64,000 bases of DNA from NCBI GenBank assembly GCA_032173965.1, contig CM063294.1, forward strand, positions 8,918,452 through 8,982,451, read 5' to 3'. Made by a program: the position numbers and the translations under genes. The stretch comes from Sitta carolinensis (taxonomy: Eukaryota; Chordata; Aves; Passeriformes; Sittidae). The notes beneath the pieces were generated by a model. The model was not told the DNA's origin. It saw nothing but the letters and a program-made list of their open reading frames with translations, and did not search any database. Below, piece by piece: positions 40,111 through 52,370 of this stretch (position 1 is the first letter of the stretch; every line of letters starts with the position of its first letter).

Positions 40111-42908
40111 GGATGGATACACAAACCATTTGCTCGGATTGGTTCACGTTAATCATATTAATGTATTTGCTTTATTGGCTTTGGGGGGGTTCCAAGTGGA
40201 AATGATTGAAGTGGGGTCCAAAACCAGCTTTGTTTCAGTGCCAGTTCTGGTGCTAACGTGAGTCCCATTGGGCTTCTCCTGTCCCTGTCAGGGAGCCTGA
40301 ACTTCCACATCAGGAGCTTTAAGTGGCAGCTCATCATCAATTTATTTCTGAAAGAATGTTATGCTCAATAATTTAATTATTGAAATGTGGAAGGAAAGTA
40401 AAAAGTAGCCTTGGCTCTGCAAAAAATAAGTGTGCTCATCCACTGCAGTCAGGGGAGCTTGGGGGATCCATGCAGGATGAAAAGCAAGTTATCCACAGAA
40501 ATATGTAGGAAACATACAGGAAATACATAGGAAATGCTGTGCAGTGAAGCAAACAAATTCAGCTGATCCCAGGGGAAGAAGAGATGGCATGAAAGGCTGA
40601 AGAAGTCCATCCCACAAACATTTATCCCACATTTATCAACATTCTGCAGAAGGGAAATGTTACCCCTTCAAGGGTTGAGCTCCCAGCTCTGCCCAACTGC
40701 AAAAGCTAAATGGACAGAGGAGATGCAAAAGGAAAAAAGCAGAAATTCCTGTGACAAATATACCCTTTATTCTGCTGCTCCAGCCATCTGAAAAGCCACG
40801 TTTGGCTTCCCTGGACTATCAGATTTGTTCCTGGAGCAGCAGGGTCCAGCAGGCTGGGCTTACCCTGGCCATGCTTTGGGATGGAGCAGAACCCCAAAGA
40901 GCCCCTTGGCTTCGGGATGGGAGTCAGGACTTGCAGCAGACACAGCTTTAACCAGAGTGCAGCACTGGAGGAGCAGAGTTCAGGGCACAGGTCCCTTGCT
41001 GGGGCTCTGCTGAGGGTGGGAAAAGCAAACAAGGCTGTCCAGGCATTGCTTTGCACACACCAGACACGTTCAGTGATGCTGCTACTCAGCTTTTCTCTCA
41101 TTTTCTTTTGCTGTTGGATCTCCAGGTGCTTGGCAGAGGAGTTTCCCCCATGCAGGGATGCTACTCAGCCTGGGTTTCCCCCACACCAGAACAAGGCTGC
41201 TCTGGGCCCAGACCAGCACTGAGCTGCTTATTCTTTTTTTCTCTATAAAACCTTTTTTAAAAAAATATCCTTGAGTACCAAAACTCAAAATATTGAGTAC
41301 CATAAAGGTACCAATAAATACTTTATTGAGTATCAGTAAAAGCTGAGAGACAGCAATTGTGTGCCTCAAAAAGTGTTCATATCCTGGGAAACAAATAAAA
41401 GCAAAGCCATGCAGGGATGATTTTTGTAGGAAAGGGTTTCAGCCAACACCATATCCATGGCTCTGTCTCCGTGCTCTGGTTCCTGGGACTTTACAATGGA
41501 AATTGCTTCAGAGAAAAAAATAATTGCTTTTGGAGCTGTGCAAGACAACAGAACATCCCCATAAGCAAAATGATCCCAGTTTGAAGAAGGTGAATGCAGT
41601 GACCTGTCCTTGCCCTGCCAGGCCCTTGCTTTGTGGCTCCCTGCTTTCTGCACACCCATTTCCTATTCTTTTCTCACGGAGGTGACCGAGATTAAAGGTT
41701 TACTGGGGATGATTATTCAGGAAAGTCCCACTTTCTAAATCTGCTTCTAATTAAAAAGGGGTGGGAGGGGAGGAAGGGGAAAAAAACCCTCCTTACTGTA
41801 CACACAGGCAGCCTAATCCATCCTGCTGGCTTTCCTAGGCATGAGCTCCTAGCAGAGAATTAATAAACTATTTTCTGAGATTTATGTTTCGTAACCCTCG
41901 TCACCCCAGAGATTTTTTCGGATGTGAGCCGTGGATGTCACTTCAAGGAAAGATGGGCATCTGACTTTAGCCTGGACATCAGTTTATTTATGAGGGAGGG
42001 GGGCAGGAGTTCAAGCCTTGTGTTCATAACAGGGCTAAGCAAACAGCTCCAGCCCAGCCTAAGCCATTCCAAACACACGGAGGAGCTGGAAACCCAACTC
42101 CCCTCCACGGCTGGGGTTCACGTTCAGGTTGGGATTTCACTCCATTCCCAAATGTCACTTTATCCCTGCTTTTCAGGAGCTTATTTTCAAGGATTTATGA
42201 AATGTGAGATGACAAACCTGGTGCAATAATGTCGTGGGGATTTTGCCCTTAGCTCACCCTAGGAAATGCTCTGCACGAATGGTGTGGAGGTGCCTTCCCA
42301 GAACAAGCTTATTTCCCCCAGGAAAAGGAAAATCTGAGCTGTGTGTCATTAAGATGAAAAATTCAAAGGAGGTGGGAGGGGATTGAGAAGCGCATTAATC
42401 AGCATTGTTTAAAAAAAAAAAAATAATAAAAAGCAAGATTTCCCTTGTCTGGGGAAAAAAAATATTCAAAAATGAAAAAAGAAATGAACTCAAAGGAAAA
42501 CAGAGAAGCCATACGAGGATTTGCCTAAAGGCTGCAACCAGACTTGTGCTTCCTCCACACAATTTGCCTTTACCAGAGACAAAAAAGTCCCCATTGCTTC
42601 CTTTTTGTCTCCATTCTCATTATTACTACTTTTTACTGAGAATACAGAGCACCTGAGCTGGGTGTCCATATTCTCCCAGCCCAGGTACTCATGATTTTCT
42701 GTGTGAGCTTCAGACCAGGGGTAAGTCAAAGGCTTCACTCATCTCTATGTAATTTATTTTAAGCTGGTGCGATTTGCTGAGACATCACGTGAGAACAAAA
42801 CAGTTTCTCCCTCAAAATTCCCAGCTGGCCTCCTACAGAAATCACCCAATCCCGTTGTAATTTCTGCTTCCTGTGTTTCCAAAGCAGAGCCCTCCCTACC
42901 ATGGTCCA

Positions 42909-43022
42909 GCCAGGTTGGACAGGGCTTGGAGCAATGTGGGACAGTGGAAAGCTCTTGGTTCCATGGCAGGGGGAACTGGATGAGCTTTAAACCCCCAACC
43001 CAACCCGTGCTGTGATTCCACA
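42909..43022 (+). mobile_element. CR1 LINE 3' end fragment (sense)
   Basis: GCCAGGTTGGACAGGGCTTG, then GAGCAA, CCATGGCAGGGGGAACTGGATGA and a degenerate AACCCAACCC...TGTGATTCCA tail follow the order of the avian CR1 3' UTR. The canonical words are CCAGGTTGGATGGGGCTTTG, CCATGGCAGGGGG, AGATGATCTTTAA and TTCTATGATTCTATG. Only the last ~110 bases are present, so it is a 5'-truncated, old, inactive copy. Confidence 0.85.
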
Positions 43023-43278
43023 GCTCCTTACAGACAGCAGCAGCTCAAGACCCAGCAGAGCTTTCAGCAGTGTCAATATCCCAAACACCAGCCAATAAAT
43101 TTCTTTTCAATCCATCATAATCACGTATCCAACGTCTCTTTTTCTCCTTGGCTCTTTTCCAGTTGTTTTTCCAGCGCTCGCCTGCTTCTTGGAGCTCCAG
43201 GAGTTCAGCAGCCCCTGCCCTGTGCCACCTGAAATTCCTGCAGGGAAAAAGGGAATCCCTGCAGCCAGGAGGGGAATA

Positions 43279-43302
43279 TTATTATTTTTTTTTTTTTTTT
43301 TT
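43279..43302. repeat. T-rich tract
   Basis: An ATTATT lead-in followed by an uninterrupted run of about 18 T, in unique intergenic sequence. Confidence 0.8.
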
Positions 43303-43485
43303 CCTGGAATTCCTTATGGAGCTGCATGCTCAGAACACTGGATGGGCAACAATTAAACCTGAAAATCTACAGTGAATTTTCACCAGAGTCAACACATGGG
43401 AGCACAGGGGGCAAACCTCAGGCTGGAGGGCTTTGTGACCACATGGCAGGAAATAAAAAAAGAAAAATAAGGAGGCAAAGATAAA

Positions 43486-43687
43486 GCATCCTTTTGTGTG
43501 TGTGTGAGATAAGCTTGGCATGAATAAAACCCAAAAATCCTAATGGTCAATTCTTTATACATTAAAAAAAACATCATAATTGAGGGGTTTGGTTTGGTTT
43601 TTTGAGTTTTGGGATGTTTTCTCTTTGTTTTTATTGCAGGTGATGCAGGGATCAGCTCCTTGATTCTCCAAGTGCCCTATTAACAAA
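43486..43687. repeat. Direct duplication, copy A
   Basis: Begins GCATCCTTTTGTGTGTGTGT and ends CCAAGTGCCCTATTAACAAA. A diverged second copy lies 1.1 kb to the right in the same orientation. Either this is an unrecognised dispersed repeat present twice or a local segmental duplication. Unlike copy B it is followed by A-rich sequence (43688-43735). Confidence 0.9.
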
Positions 43688-44583
43688 AAGAAGGAAAAAA
43701 AAAAAGAGGAAAATAAAAAGAGAAGGAAAAAAACAATCAATTAATCAGTAAGAATAGCAGCAGCATCTTCGTTTCACACACAGTTTAGCCATCTGATGCT
43801 TCGCTCCATGCCTTGCAGCCATTCTCTCCTAACACAGCTACAGGAAAATAAAAATAAATAAAAATAAAAACCTCTTTGCTCCTACTGGAATGTCAGGGTA
43901 GTAGGAAGGTGGCAGCAACCCTGCCCAAAGCCAGGGCAGGAGGGGGAAGAGCTGAGGGCAGAGGCAGCAGAGCTGGTGGTTGCTCCCCACAACGTCGGAC
44001 ACACTCACACACACAAACAACCAGGGGCACGTTCCCATGCCACATGTGTTTGCATAAATATCTGCCTGCATTTATAACCCACCTCTCCCAAAGACACAAA
44101 GCTGTCTCTGCTGATTTATGCCGTGGATCTGGAATCTCTGCAAGGTCAAAGCAACGGAGCTGAGGTCTGTGGAGCTGCTCCAGATTTACGCGAGTCTAAT
44201 AAAGATCAAAATCTGGCCCTGGGTATTACCCTTCCTATTCACCAGAGTATTTTTATGTTTCTGTTATCTCTTGCCTTCTTACATTCCTGAAGAGTTTTCC
44301 TCCTAACATACTTGGACTACAAGATTTGCTCTAATCACCTAATCTTGGCCCTTTTTTAAGAGGAGGGAGAGCTGATAGCTGGGCTCCACTACAAAAATGA
44401 CAGAGTTTTATGACTGGTGCCATCTCAAAACCCCAATCTCATTCTCAGCCACTGCTGAGCATCTCGTTATATTCATGAAATCCTGCAGAAGTTCCACTTC
44501 ACTCAAATATTTCTGTGAGAAACTCAATCATTCTGAGTTAGGGAGGAAACCAGTTCTGTCTGGAAACTGCACTCCCAGCAGTA
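43688..44583. other. Spacer between the two duplication copies
   Basis: Begins with an A-rich stretch to about 43735, then unique sequence with an AAAT-type run near 43848-43869 and a CACACA-rich patch near 43999-44020. No gene seen. Confidence 0.55.
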
Positions 44584-44800
44584 GCATCCTTCTGTGTGTG
44601 TGTGAGATGAACTTGGCATTATCCTTCAAAACATGAAAAAAACCCAAAAATCTTAATGGTCAATTCTTTATGCATTAAAAAATCCATCATAGTTGGGGAG
44701 GTTTGGTTTTGTTTTTTAGGGTTTGGGGTATTTTTTCTTTGGTTTTTTGCATGTGATGCAGAGATCAGCTCCTTGATTCTCCAAGTGCCCTGCTAACAAA
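44584..44800. repeat. Direct duplication, copy B
   Basis: Starts GCATCCTTCTGTGTGTGTGT and ends CCAAGTGCCCTGCTAACAAA. It matches copy A (43486-43687) along its whole length in the same order, including AATGGTCAATTCTTTAT, the GT-rich block and GATCAGCTCCTTGATTCTCC. It differs by substitutions and a ~20-base insertion near its left third. The flanks outside do not match. Confidence 0.9.
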
Positions 44801-46261
44801 CACGATTTGGGAACTTTCTGCAATAATTTTCCCACAAAATCTGAAAGATAGCAAGCAAAACACATGGTCCCTAAAGGAGAAAAGGAACCGAAATCAAGAT
44901 TTTTGATGTTCCCATTGGAAGACATAACTCTTGATATCCAAGCCATAGATGTGACATCCCCAAAGCCCTCAGGGGATTGGTTTCACTGGCAGGTTGAGAT
45001 TCCAGGAGTTCCCAAACCTGGGCACTCATCCACTCACTCACCCATTGCTCCACTTAATTCCATCTGCAGAAACACTTATTCATGATCTGAATGTTACTGG
45101 AAGCCTTTAACACACCTGATTTTTATAGTTCTTGGAAAGGTTTTAGAGGAAAAAAATAAAAAAGACAAATTAGCTTCCATATCTTGTTTAAGAATATTCT
45201 GTTCTGCCTGAGCAGGGGATGATTTTTTTCATTCCACTTTTGCATTCTGCCAATCTGTCCATCTCTAAGTGAAACAATTGTGAAAAAGCTCGTTCCAGAC
45301 GTAGCCCCTTTCACCACCAATTTTCAGCCATAGCTTAAACTGAGATATTTTCTGCAGTGAGAGTGTTTATGTTTCCTGACTGTGAGTGCCAGCTGGCTCT
45401 AGGTGGAAAAACTACCCAAGAAGAAGGAATATAGAAGTTGCAAAATCGTTTTTTGAAGCGTCTTCCCCCCCCACACCTGAATCCTGATGAAAGATGTTTT
45501 GTGAGTACTGAATGAGCTTTTTAAACACCTGACCTCAGAGGTTCGGCACAAATAAAGGAGGGGAAAGGGAAGCAGATTGATGCATGGCCAAAGGGGAACA
45601 AAGCTCCTCCCAGGCTGATGTTCCCAGAGACACGATGAAATAAAAATGTTATCTCCCTTTTAGCTGTAATCTCTGATTAGAACGTTTAATCAATTAGCAT
45701 TGCTGTTGTCAAAACTTGCTCCCGACAAAGGATGAGAAAAGCTGCCCGAGGGGGATCCCAATCCCAAAACTCGCAGGAGGTGGGAGACTCGTCCCTGCAA
45801 GAAGCCTCCTGTTCTACCAGGGAGCTGTGTCGTGAGCCGAGAGCACCGAGAGCTGATCCTGCCCCATCCAGCCCAGGAGCACTCAGAGAATGCCAGACAA
45901 CGCCGAGAAGAAAAGCTGCAAGCCAAGGATTGCCAGTGTCACATTTCACTAAAGGTGTCTTTTTCTTCTTCCCCCCTCTCCCTTTCAGAAAGCAGAGCAC
46001 TTGTGATTTTTTGGAGAAGGGGCTGCTGCCGTTTAAAAATAAACCCCAAAACACAACGAGTTTGGAGGCCAGCTGTGAAAAACTTGCTGCGTGTTTTCCT
46101 TGCTCCATGAGTCACCTGGGGTTTAGTCGCTCCGAGCTGGTCATTATTGGAATTCCAACAAAAATGACAAGAATGCTTTTCCTTTTCTTTCTCCCCGGTG
46201 AGGTTTATTATCTCTCTCATTAACACAACCTTTGTGTTATGGAGTTCTCCGAGGTCTTGGA

Positions 46262-46335
46262 CAAGAACAGGATCTCATTGTGCTAAGTACTGTACAAACA
46301 TATAATGACTAAAATAAACAGGCAGGAGACAAAGG
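46262..46335 (+). mobile_element. Probable ancient LINE 3'-end remnant (L3/CR1-like)
   Basis: The stretch CATTGTGCTAAGTACTGTAC followed by AAACATATAATGA resembles a widespread old amniote repeat whose typical form is CATTGTGCTAGGCRCTGTAC with AAACAYA after it. I recall that family as the 3' region of L3/CR1-like LINEs, but the family name is uncertain. Only about 70 bases remain. Confidence 0.5.
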
Positions 46336-49300
46336 GGAGAAGGAAGAAAATGCAATTGCTCCCGTTTCATACACTGCAACCCCAGCCCCAGACGGGTCAC
46401 AGGACTTTTGTACAGCAAAGGACAATGTCCAGGGCTTAAAAATTCACCCCTATTTCCTGTGGGAGAGTTCACAGCATTGACCACAACAAGGAAATTTCCT
46501 TCCCACCTCCCCATGTGCATGAGAACGCCCAGTGCAAAAATCCCTGATCCTTTCCTCAAAGGCAGCAGGGTTTGTCCTCGTCCCTGTCCCTGCAGCAAGC
46601 CCCTCCTCAGAGGCTTCTCTCTGCAGTGCTGAGCTCACCCACCCTCTGCCCCGTGCAGGAAATGCCCCAGCAGAGAAATCTGCACATTGATTTCTTGGCT
46701 GTGGTGTAATCTTGGGAGCAGGCCAGATGGGTGTATTAACCGTGAAGATTTCTTCACAAAATCCAGGGTAGGTCATGGTAAACAAATGTCTTTGGATGGG
46801 GATTGTTTCTTTGAGGGCAGAGAGGCTTTTGGTGGGGCTTTTTTTCCACGTTATTTTATATGAGGCTGCTCCACAGAAAACAAATCACCAATTTGGGATG
46901 AGGAGAAAGTATCTTCTTGCCTTGAAGCTGCCAAGGAGCAGGCGGAACCCTGCAGCCCCCAGAGGAAAGGCAAGACAAACCCAGGGATTGTTCTCATGTC
47001 AGAGAGCTGCAGAGCAGCGAGATTTAATGTGTTGGGGTTTTTAATGAGTTGCAGAAAGAAGTGGACAGTGAGGTGATGAAATTTCCTGAAGTGCTGACAG
47101 CCCAAGACGTTCTGACTTAGTTATGGGAAATGCTGGAATATGCATGTTAATTGGGATGACTGTTTGGGGCTGGATTCGAGCGTGCAGCATTCTTGGAAAG
47201 AACTGTATTGGTTTCATGTGCACCTTTTTGATGTGGTGTTCATCCTGAGCCACGACTCCGGCTCCCCAACACTGGAAAAGACAAACAGCCACGGGGAGCA
47301 TGGCAAGAGCAAAGCTGGAGAGGCCCAGGCTGCACTGGGAGGGGTCTGAAGGGATCTCTGAGGCTTGGAGGAGGTCCTAGGGAAAAACAAGAGAAAGCAG
47401 AAGCCACCAGGAGCTGGGGCAATGAGCTCTGAATCCTTCAGCAGAAGGAGTCGACAGCTCTCCCACTCTTACCATAAAGCACACAAATTTCACACTCAAA
47501 ATCAGAGCTAAAAGCTCTGGACAGAGCCCCACGTTATTTCCTACCATCACATCACTCAGCTCAGCAACTCTTACGTACTAAAAAAGAAAAAAAATTAATT
47601 AAAGCTGCCCACATATCTGTCAGTAGGATGAGATGAAACACTGACAAAACTCTGCCAGCAGCTGCAGAGCGATGGCACGACCGGGACAGCCAGAGCTGCA
47701 GCCTGGGCAGGAGCAGCAGGACGAGCCTGGGATGTTCTGAAATGAAAGCTCAGAGGCACAGCAGCACTCCCCAAACAGAGGGGAAAAGTGACAGCCACAC
47801 AAAATTAAGCAGAACATGATGGATTAATGCAGGCTGGGGAGCACACTGGAGTCATTCAGCTGCTCCCAGCTCTCCACAACAACGCTCGGGGAAATGGCTG
47901 GCTGGGTGCTGCAAGAAGGAATTGAAAAGGATGAAACCATAACCAAAGGGCTGTGAAAAATGGTGGAATTCACACCAGGCATGCAGACTAGGAAGTTATT
48001 TGGTGTGGTTAATGCTTATTTACTATTTTGTTTGTCAGGGGGGTTTATTCATTTGCTTGTAAAGATCCAAAGAGGCAAAGCAGCTCCTCGAATTGATGGT
48101 GATGCTTTACCATTTCCAAATCAAATGTTAAGATCCCTCAGAATAAGCTGATTGTGCTACAGGAAGCTTTGTCAGAATTAGGAACCCAGAGCAGTTTTCT
48201 GAACTGTATCATACCCCAATTTTTGCAGATTTCTGAGAGAGAAGCAACAGTCTTCTCCCAAAAATCCAGCATGGCCCCATCCCCGTTTTACATCAGCATT
48301 CAATATGTGTAAATCCAAATTTACTGCCACGCAGCAAAGACTGAAGGACCAAGAAATAAACTGAATTTGTGCTGTCAGAGCTGACAATGGGTTATTAAAA
48401 GAGCCATATTCAAACCTCAGTGTCATGTGTTACTCATTCCTCTAATAGTCCAGAGACTGTTGTGTTAGAAAAGGGTGTAATGAGGACACGTCGTCCTAGA
48501 CATTGTGTTTCCTAACTTTTTGTTAACTGGACACATTTTTGTGGGTTAATAATCTCACTTGTTTTCTGATGCTCACACTCAATTGCAAAAGCAGCTGAGA
48601 GGGAGGGAAAAAAAAAAAACAACTGCAAAGAGAAACTGGAAGAAAAGCCAAGAAACCCTACTGTGGAAGTGTAGGTGTTTGGACATGAGAGCCTTTTGGC
48701 AACTTCAGATGTTGGGTTTTTGTTTTTCTAGGTGTTTAAAGAAAAGCAATTACCTCTGTGATGACACTTAATATGCCAGGATTCAGCCTTGAGCAATTTT
48801 TTATGGCTGTGTTCTAAACTGCAGAAAGTGCAGAGCACTCTGGGTGCACTGAAAGATGTTTCAGTGCAGCAGTTCTGACAGGAAAACTGTGGTTAGGCTG
48901 GCATCTGAAAATTCCTGAAAAAATAGACAAATAAGAGAGAAAAAAACCAGTGGTTTCAGGGGGTGGAAATGCTGCATCACTGGCTGCAGAGGGATAATAA
49001 ATAGGCTGAGATTCTTGGCCTGTTTGAAGCTTATCTTTGAATTTTGAGGCAGATTTCCCCCCCACTTTGTGTTTGTTTCTTTGAACAGCGAGGGGATGGA
49101 AGGAGCGGGAGCAGGAGATGTGAGAGAGGCAGAAAGTTTGAGCTTTGGGGGGTTTTGCAGAGCCTGGGCAGCAGCTCTGAGGGTGGCAGGGGTTTGGTCC
49201 TGCTCAGGTTGGGATGTGCACCCCTTCCCACAGCCACAGCTGGACCCCCAGTTCTCCCTGCGATGAGACAAGTGGCTCGTGCCTCTTGGGTTCCAGAGGG

Positions 49301-50035
49301 GGCTGGGGGGGTCCCTCACCCAGAAACAGGAGTTCTGGCAAAGAGGGAAAATCCCAGCCACAAATCCCAGCTCTCGGGGATGTTTCGAGTGGGCATTTCA
49401 TGTGGCAAATTTCAAATTTCAGATTTCCTGTGGTAAAATTTCATATTTACCCTAGATCAGGCAAAACTCAGCATTAAACAGGAAACCATCCTGTTTAATA
49501 TTAACATATATATGATACCAGGAGGGTTTTTTAATTAATGCATTAACTAACTTCGAGATGATCTAAAAAGCAAATAAGTGTCCGAAGCATGGGAGACACT
49601 GGGGAGTTTTCCTGACATTTCCCCTTCTCTCTGTAAACCAGAGAAATTGTGCAAAATCAGGGTTGGGATGGAAATTCCTGCTGCCTCCAGCCTGCTTTTC
49701 CCCTGCACACCTTGATCAATATTCCCCTGCTGTCAGCCCACGAGTTACAACACCCAGCCGTGTTCTCAGATCTGCTCCTGTTGTTTATTTTAAGGCTGTG
49801 TCTAAATGTAGCCTTCTAATTGCTTCATGGAAAAACAAGTTTACTTTATGGTTTGAGGGTGTAAGGCTGGGGATCGTATTACTCTGTATTTGTCTTAGAG
49901 TGACTCTTGGGTTGGTTGTGATAAGCTACCAAACCTGCAGAGCTGCAATTAAGATGTTTCCAGAAGTTATGCCCTGTCAGTCAGCACAAGGTGCAATAGA
50001 TTTTTTGTGAAAAAGCTGTGTTGAGATGTTGTGAA

Positions 50036-50037
<2 letters not shown>
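46336..50037. other. Intergenic, no gene seen
   Basis: Non-coding sequence with ordinary short open frames. The longest (about 48861-49361 minus and 49044-49436 plus) overlap on opposite strands and show no domain. No RNA gene or intact transposon recognised. Confidence 0.55.

Positions 50038-50076
<39 letters not shown>
50038..50076. repeat. Poly-A tract, 39 bases
   Basis: Uninterrupted A run following GTGAAAT. No retrotransposed gene body was recognised to its left. Confidence 0.92.
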
Positions 50077-50080
<4 letters not shown>

Positions 50081-50143
50081 TTAAAAATCCTCCTTTTTTT
50101 TTTTCCCCAGCGTCAAAATATCAGGGTTGTTTTGTGGGTATTT

Positions 50144-50145
<2 letters not shown>

Positions 50146-50176
<31 letters not shown>
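50146..50176. repeat. Poly-T tract, 31 bases
   Basis: Uninterrupted T run 70 bases right of the 39-base poly-A. The two tracts are complementary and could base-pair as an inverted repeat. Confidence 0.9.
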
Positions 50177-50177
<1 letters not shown>

Positions 50178-50336
50178 AATATATATTTTAGTCTCGGTTT
50201 TGAATAAAAATATGTTTGGAAACGTGATGGGAATTGTGATTTGGAAATGTGAATGGAAGTTTGGTGTTTATAAAAAAGGTTTTTTAAAGAGTGTAGTGCC
50301 CGTTGAGTTGTGTGTTTGAATCCATGTCTGTGGCTA

Positions 50337-50645
50337 TAATAAATATAAATATAGAGTGAGAAAAATATAAAGTGAGAAAAAATATAAAGGGAGAAAAATA
50401 AATATAAAGAGAGAAAAAATAAATATAAAGGCAGAAAAATAAATATGAAGTGAGAAAAATAAATATAAAGGGAGAAAAAATGAATGCAATTGGATAAAAA
50501 ATGAATGTAAATTGCTAAAAAATAGATATAAATTGATAAAAAATAGATATAAATTGATAAAAATAGATATAAATTGATTAAAAAGTGTAAATTGATACAA
50601 AAGAAATATAAAATTATAAAAAAATAAATATGAAATTATGAAAAA
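50337..50645. repeat. AT-rich minisatellite, ~20-bp AAATATAAAG-type unit
   Basis: Imperfect copies of AAATATAAAGNGAGAAAAAT grade into an AAATTGATAAAAAATAGATAT variant toward the right. The minus-strand frame (50334-50600) translates to a Phe/Leu/Tyr-rich periodic peptide and is not a gene. Confidence 0.85.
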
Positions 50646-50739
50646 TCCGATTTTTAAAGCAGAATAGAGTCAGTGAATGAACGGATACACGGGTGCTGAC
50701 CGACACTGTTTCAAAAACAATGCAAAATCCAAAAGGAAC

Positions 50740-51083
50740 ATTTGTTCTCAGCTTTTCCCGAACTCGGGACGGCCAGCCGCGGATGGAGTTTATTCCAAGT
50801 TTATTCCGAGGAAGATGCTCCCGGCGCTGGCTCCGAACGCAGGTGGTTAACCCCTTCCCTGCCGGATGCCTGCGCTGCCGAGCCGGCGGGAGCCGAGCCC
50901 GGGGCCGGCTCTGCCCTTTGGGGGAATTTCCCCGAGATTGCGGATTCCTGCCGAGAGCCCCCCGGAGACCGAACCCGCCCAGCTTCCCTGGAAAGGGAGA
51001 TTCGCCTGGAAATTGCCTTTCCTCCGACTGCCCGGGCAAATCGCGGCCGGCTTGGGCAGATGCAGCTTTGGGTGTGGGAAGTG
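50740..51083. other. Leftmost CpG-rich patch of the MSX2 shoulder
   Basis: GC-rich, CpG-containing unique sequence marks an abrupt compositional change from the AT-rich repeats to its left. Open frames up to about 200 codons run through it and into the adjacent minisatellite, with no recognisable domain. Confidence 0.5.
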
Positions 51084-51207
51084 CCATCCCAAAATCACCC
51101 CGAAATCACCCCAAAGTCATCCCAAAATCATCCCAAAATCATCCCAAAGTCACCCCAAATCATCCCAAAATCATCCCGAAGTCGCCCCAAAGCCATCCCA
51201 AAGTCAC
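51084..51207. repeat. Short-period minisatellite (~10-11 bp, CATCCCAAAAT-like)
   Basis: About a dozen imperfect units of the form (A/C)TCCCAAA(A/G)TC(A/C)C run head to tail. The open frames over it read as repeated NHPKI/SQNHPK peptides, an artefact of the repeat. Confidence 0.9.
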
Positions 51208-51873
51208 AATGGAGCCAGGGATCCGCAGCGCAGTTTCAGTTTCAGCCACTGCTTGTGACGCTAAGGGAGGCAATAATCTGTTTATTCCCTTGGCGTTGTG
51301 TTAACCGGCTTTTAATTTAAGGCTGGGTCATGGAGCGATCGGAGAGCTCTCCTGTAAATGCAGGAGAGATGTACAGGAACTCTTAAAAATGTGTCTGGAA
51401 TCAGATCTCGGGTTCCCCAGCCCTTGTTTGATGGAGATGTAATTGGGAGAATATAAAGAGGGATTGTTTGGAGGTAACCAAAGAAACCCTGGCATTACCC
51501 GTCTTTTAAATCATCAGCTGCCTTGAACAGGGGTAATAAAACACATTTAAACACGTATTTTCAGAGTGCAGCAAATTGCTTTAAAAACATCGCCCCCCGA
51601 CAAACAAAGCTCTGGATACTCAGAGTGGATTTTCGGGCTGAGAAAGTTGTTATCAGGTCCCGGTGTTCCCCTTTAAACACAGGTATGTTTTTCCTTTTAA
51701 TCGCAGATTGGATTGCTTTCAGATCTCAGTTTTAACAGTCCAGAGACTTCAGTGGAAAACAACAACCTAAAAACTAAAAACATTTTCTCTTGCGCCATTA
51801 TGAACACCTGCACTCAATAAAACAGAATTTCAATCATCACTCTTTTTTTCTTTTTTTTTCTTTTTTTCTTTTT

Positions 51874-51913
<40 letters not shown>

Positions 51914-52370
51914 CCTTGTACCAAGACATTCATTTCACTTGAATTGTGGAAATGAAAAACTCACTGTCGTTTGCATTTATTCTTTTTTCATTCCTGGCAC
52001 CATAAAATCTGGGAGGTGGTAGTGGGGATTTTAATTATGTAATTCTCTTAATTGGAAAACTTAATATCCCTCTGTTTATACTTTCGTACATTTTGATATA
52101 TTTTTTTTAAGTGCTGTTTGTTTGTTTTATAAAATCCAAATTTGGCCTGAACAAGCCCTTAGAAGAGACAGTTAGTAAAATTACTCAGTATTTATGCTTC
52201 TCCCTAAAGATTGCACAGGGCAGGCAGGAGAATACACAGATGAAGGAGTGTCTGAATCTCTCAAATCCAGCTCTGGGTGATCTCATGATTCTCCTGCCTT
52301 TTTATATTGTTGCTGGAAAGCTTTGCCTTTAAAAAAAAATCATAAATAAATAAATAAAAGAAGAGCCGAG
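51208..52370. other. Intergenic unique sequence around the poly-T
   Basis: AT-leaning non-coding sequence, including AATTATGTAATTCTCTTAAT near 52030. A short (AAAT)n run occurs at about 52342-52359. No gene signal. Confidence 0.5.
51876..51913. repeat. Poly-T tract, 38 bases, within a T-rich stretch from 51841
   Basis: T runs separated by single C bases from 51841 lead into an uninterrupted 38-T run. It is a simple mononucleotide/pyrimidine repeat. Confidence 0.92.

Larger units (their letters stand above)
30512..42908. other. Intergenic, no gene seen
   Basis: About 12 kb of unique AT-leaning non-coding DNA. It includes the poly-A at 36622-36664, an A-rich tract at 39065-39093, a tandem 33-base duplication at 34916-34977 and candidate conserved blocks at 37040-37640 and 39760-40110. 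Open frames reach only about 190 codons and overlap on opposite strands. None shows a domain. Confidence 0.55.

Noticed and set aside
45732..46223. 163-codon plus-strand frame
   Set aside because: No domain, overlaps similar-sized minus-strand frames, and has no recognisable splice or family evidence.
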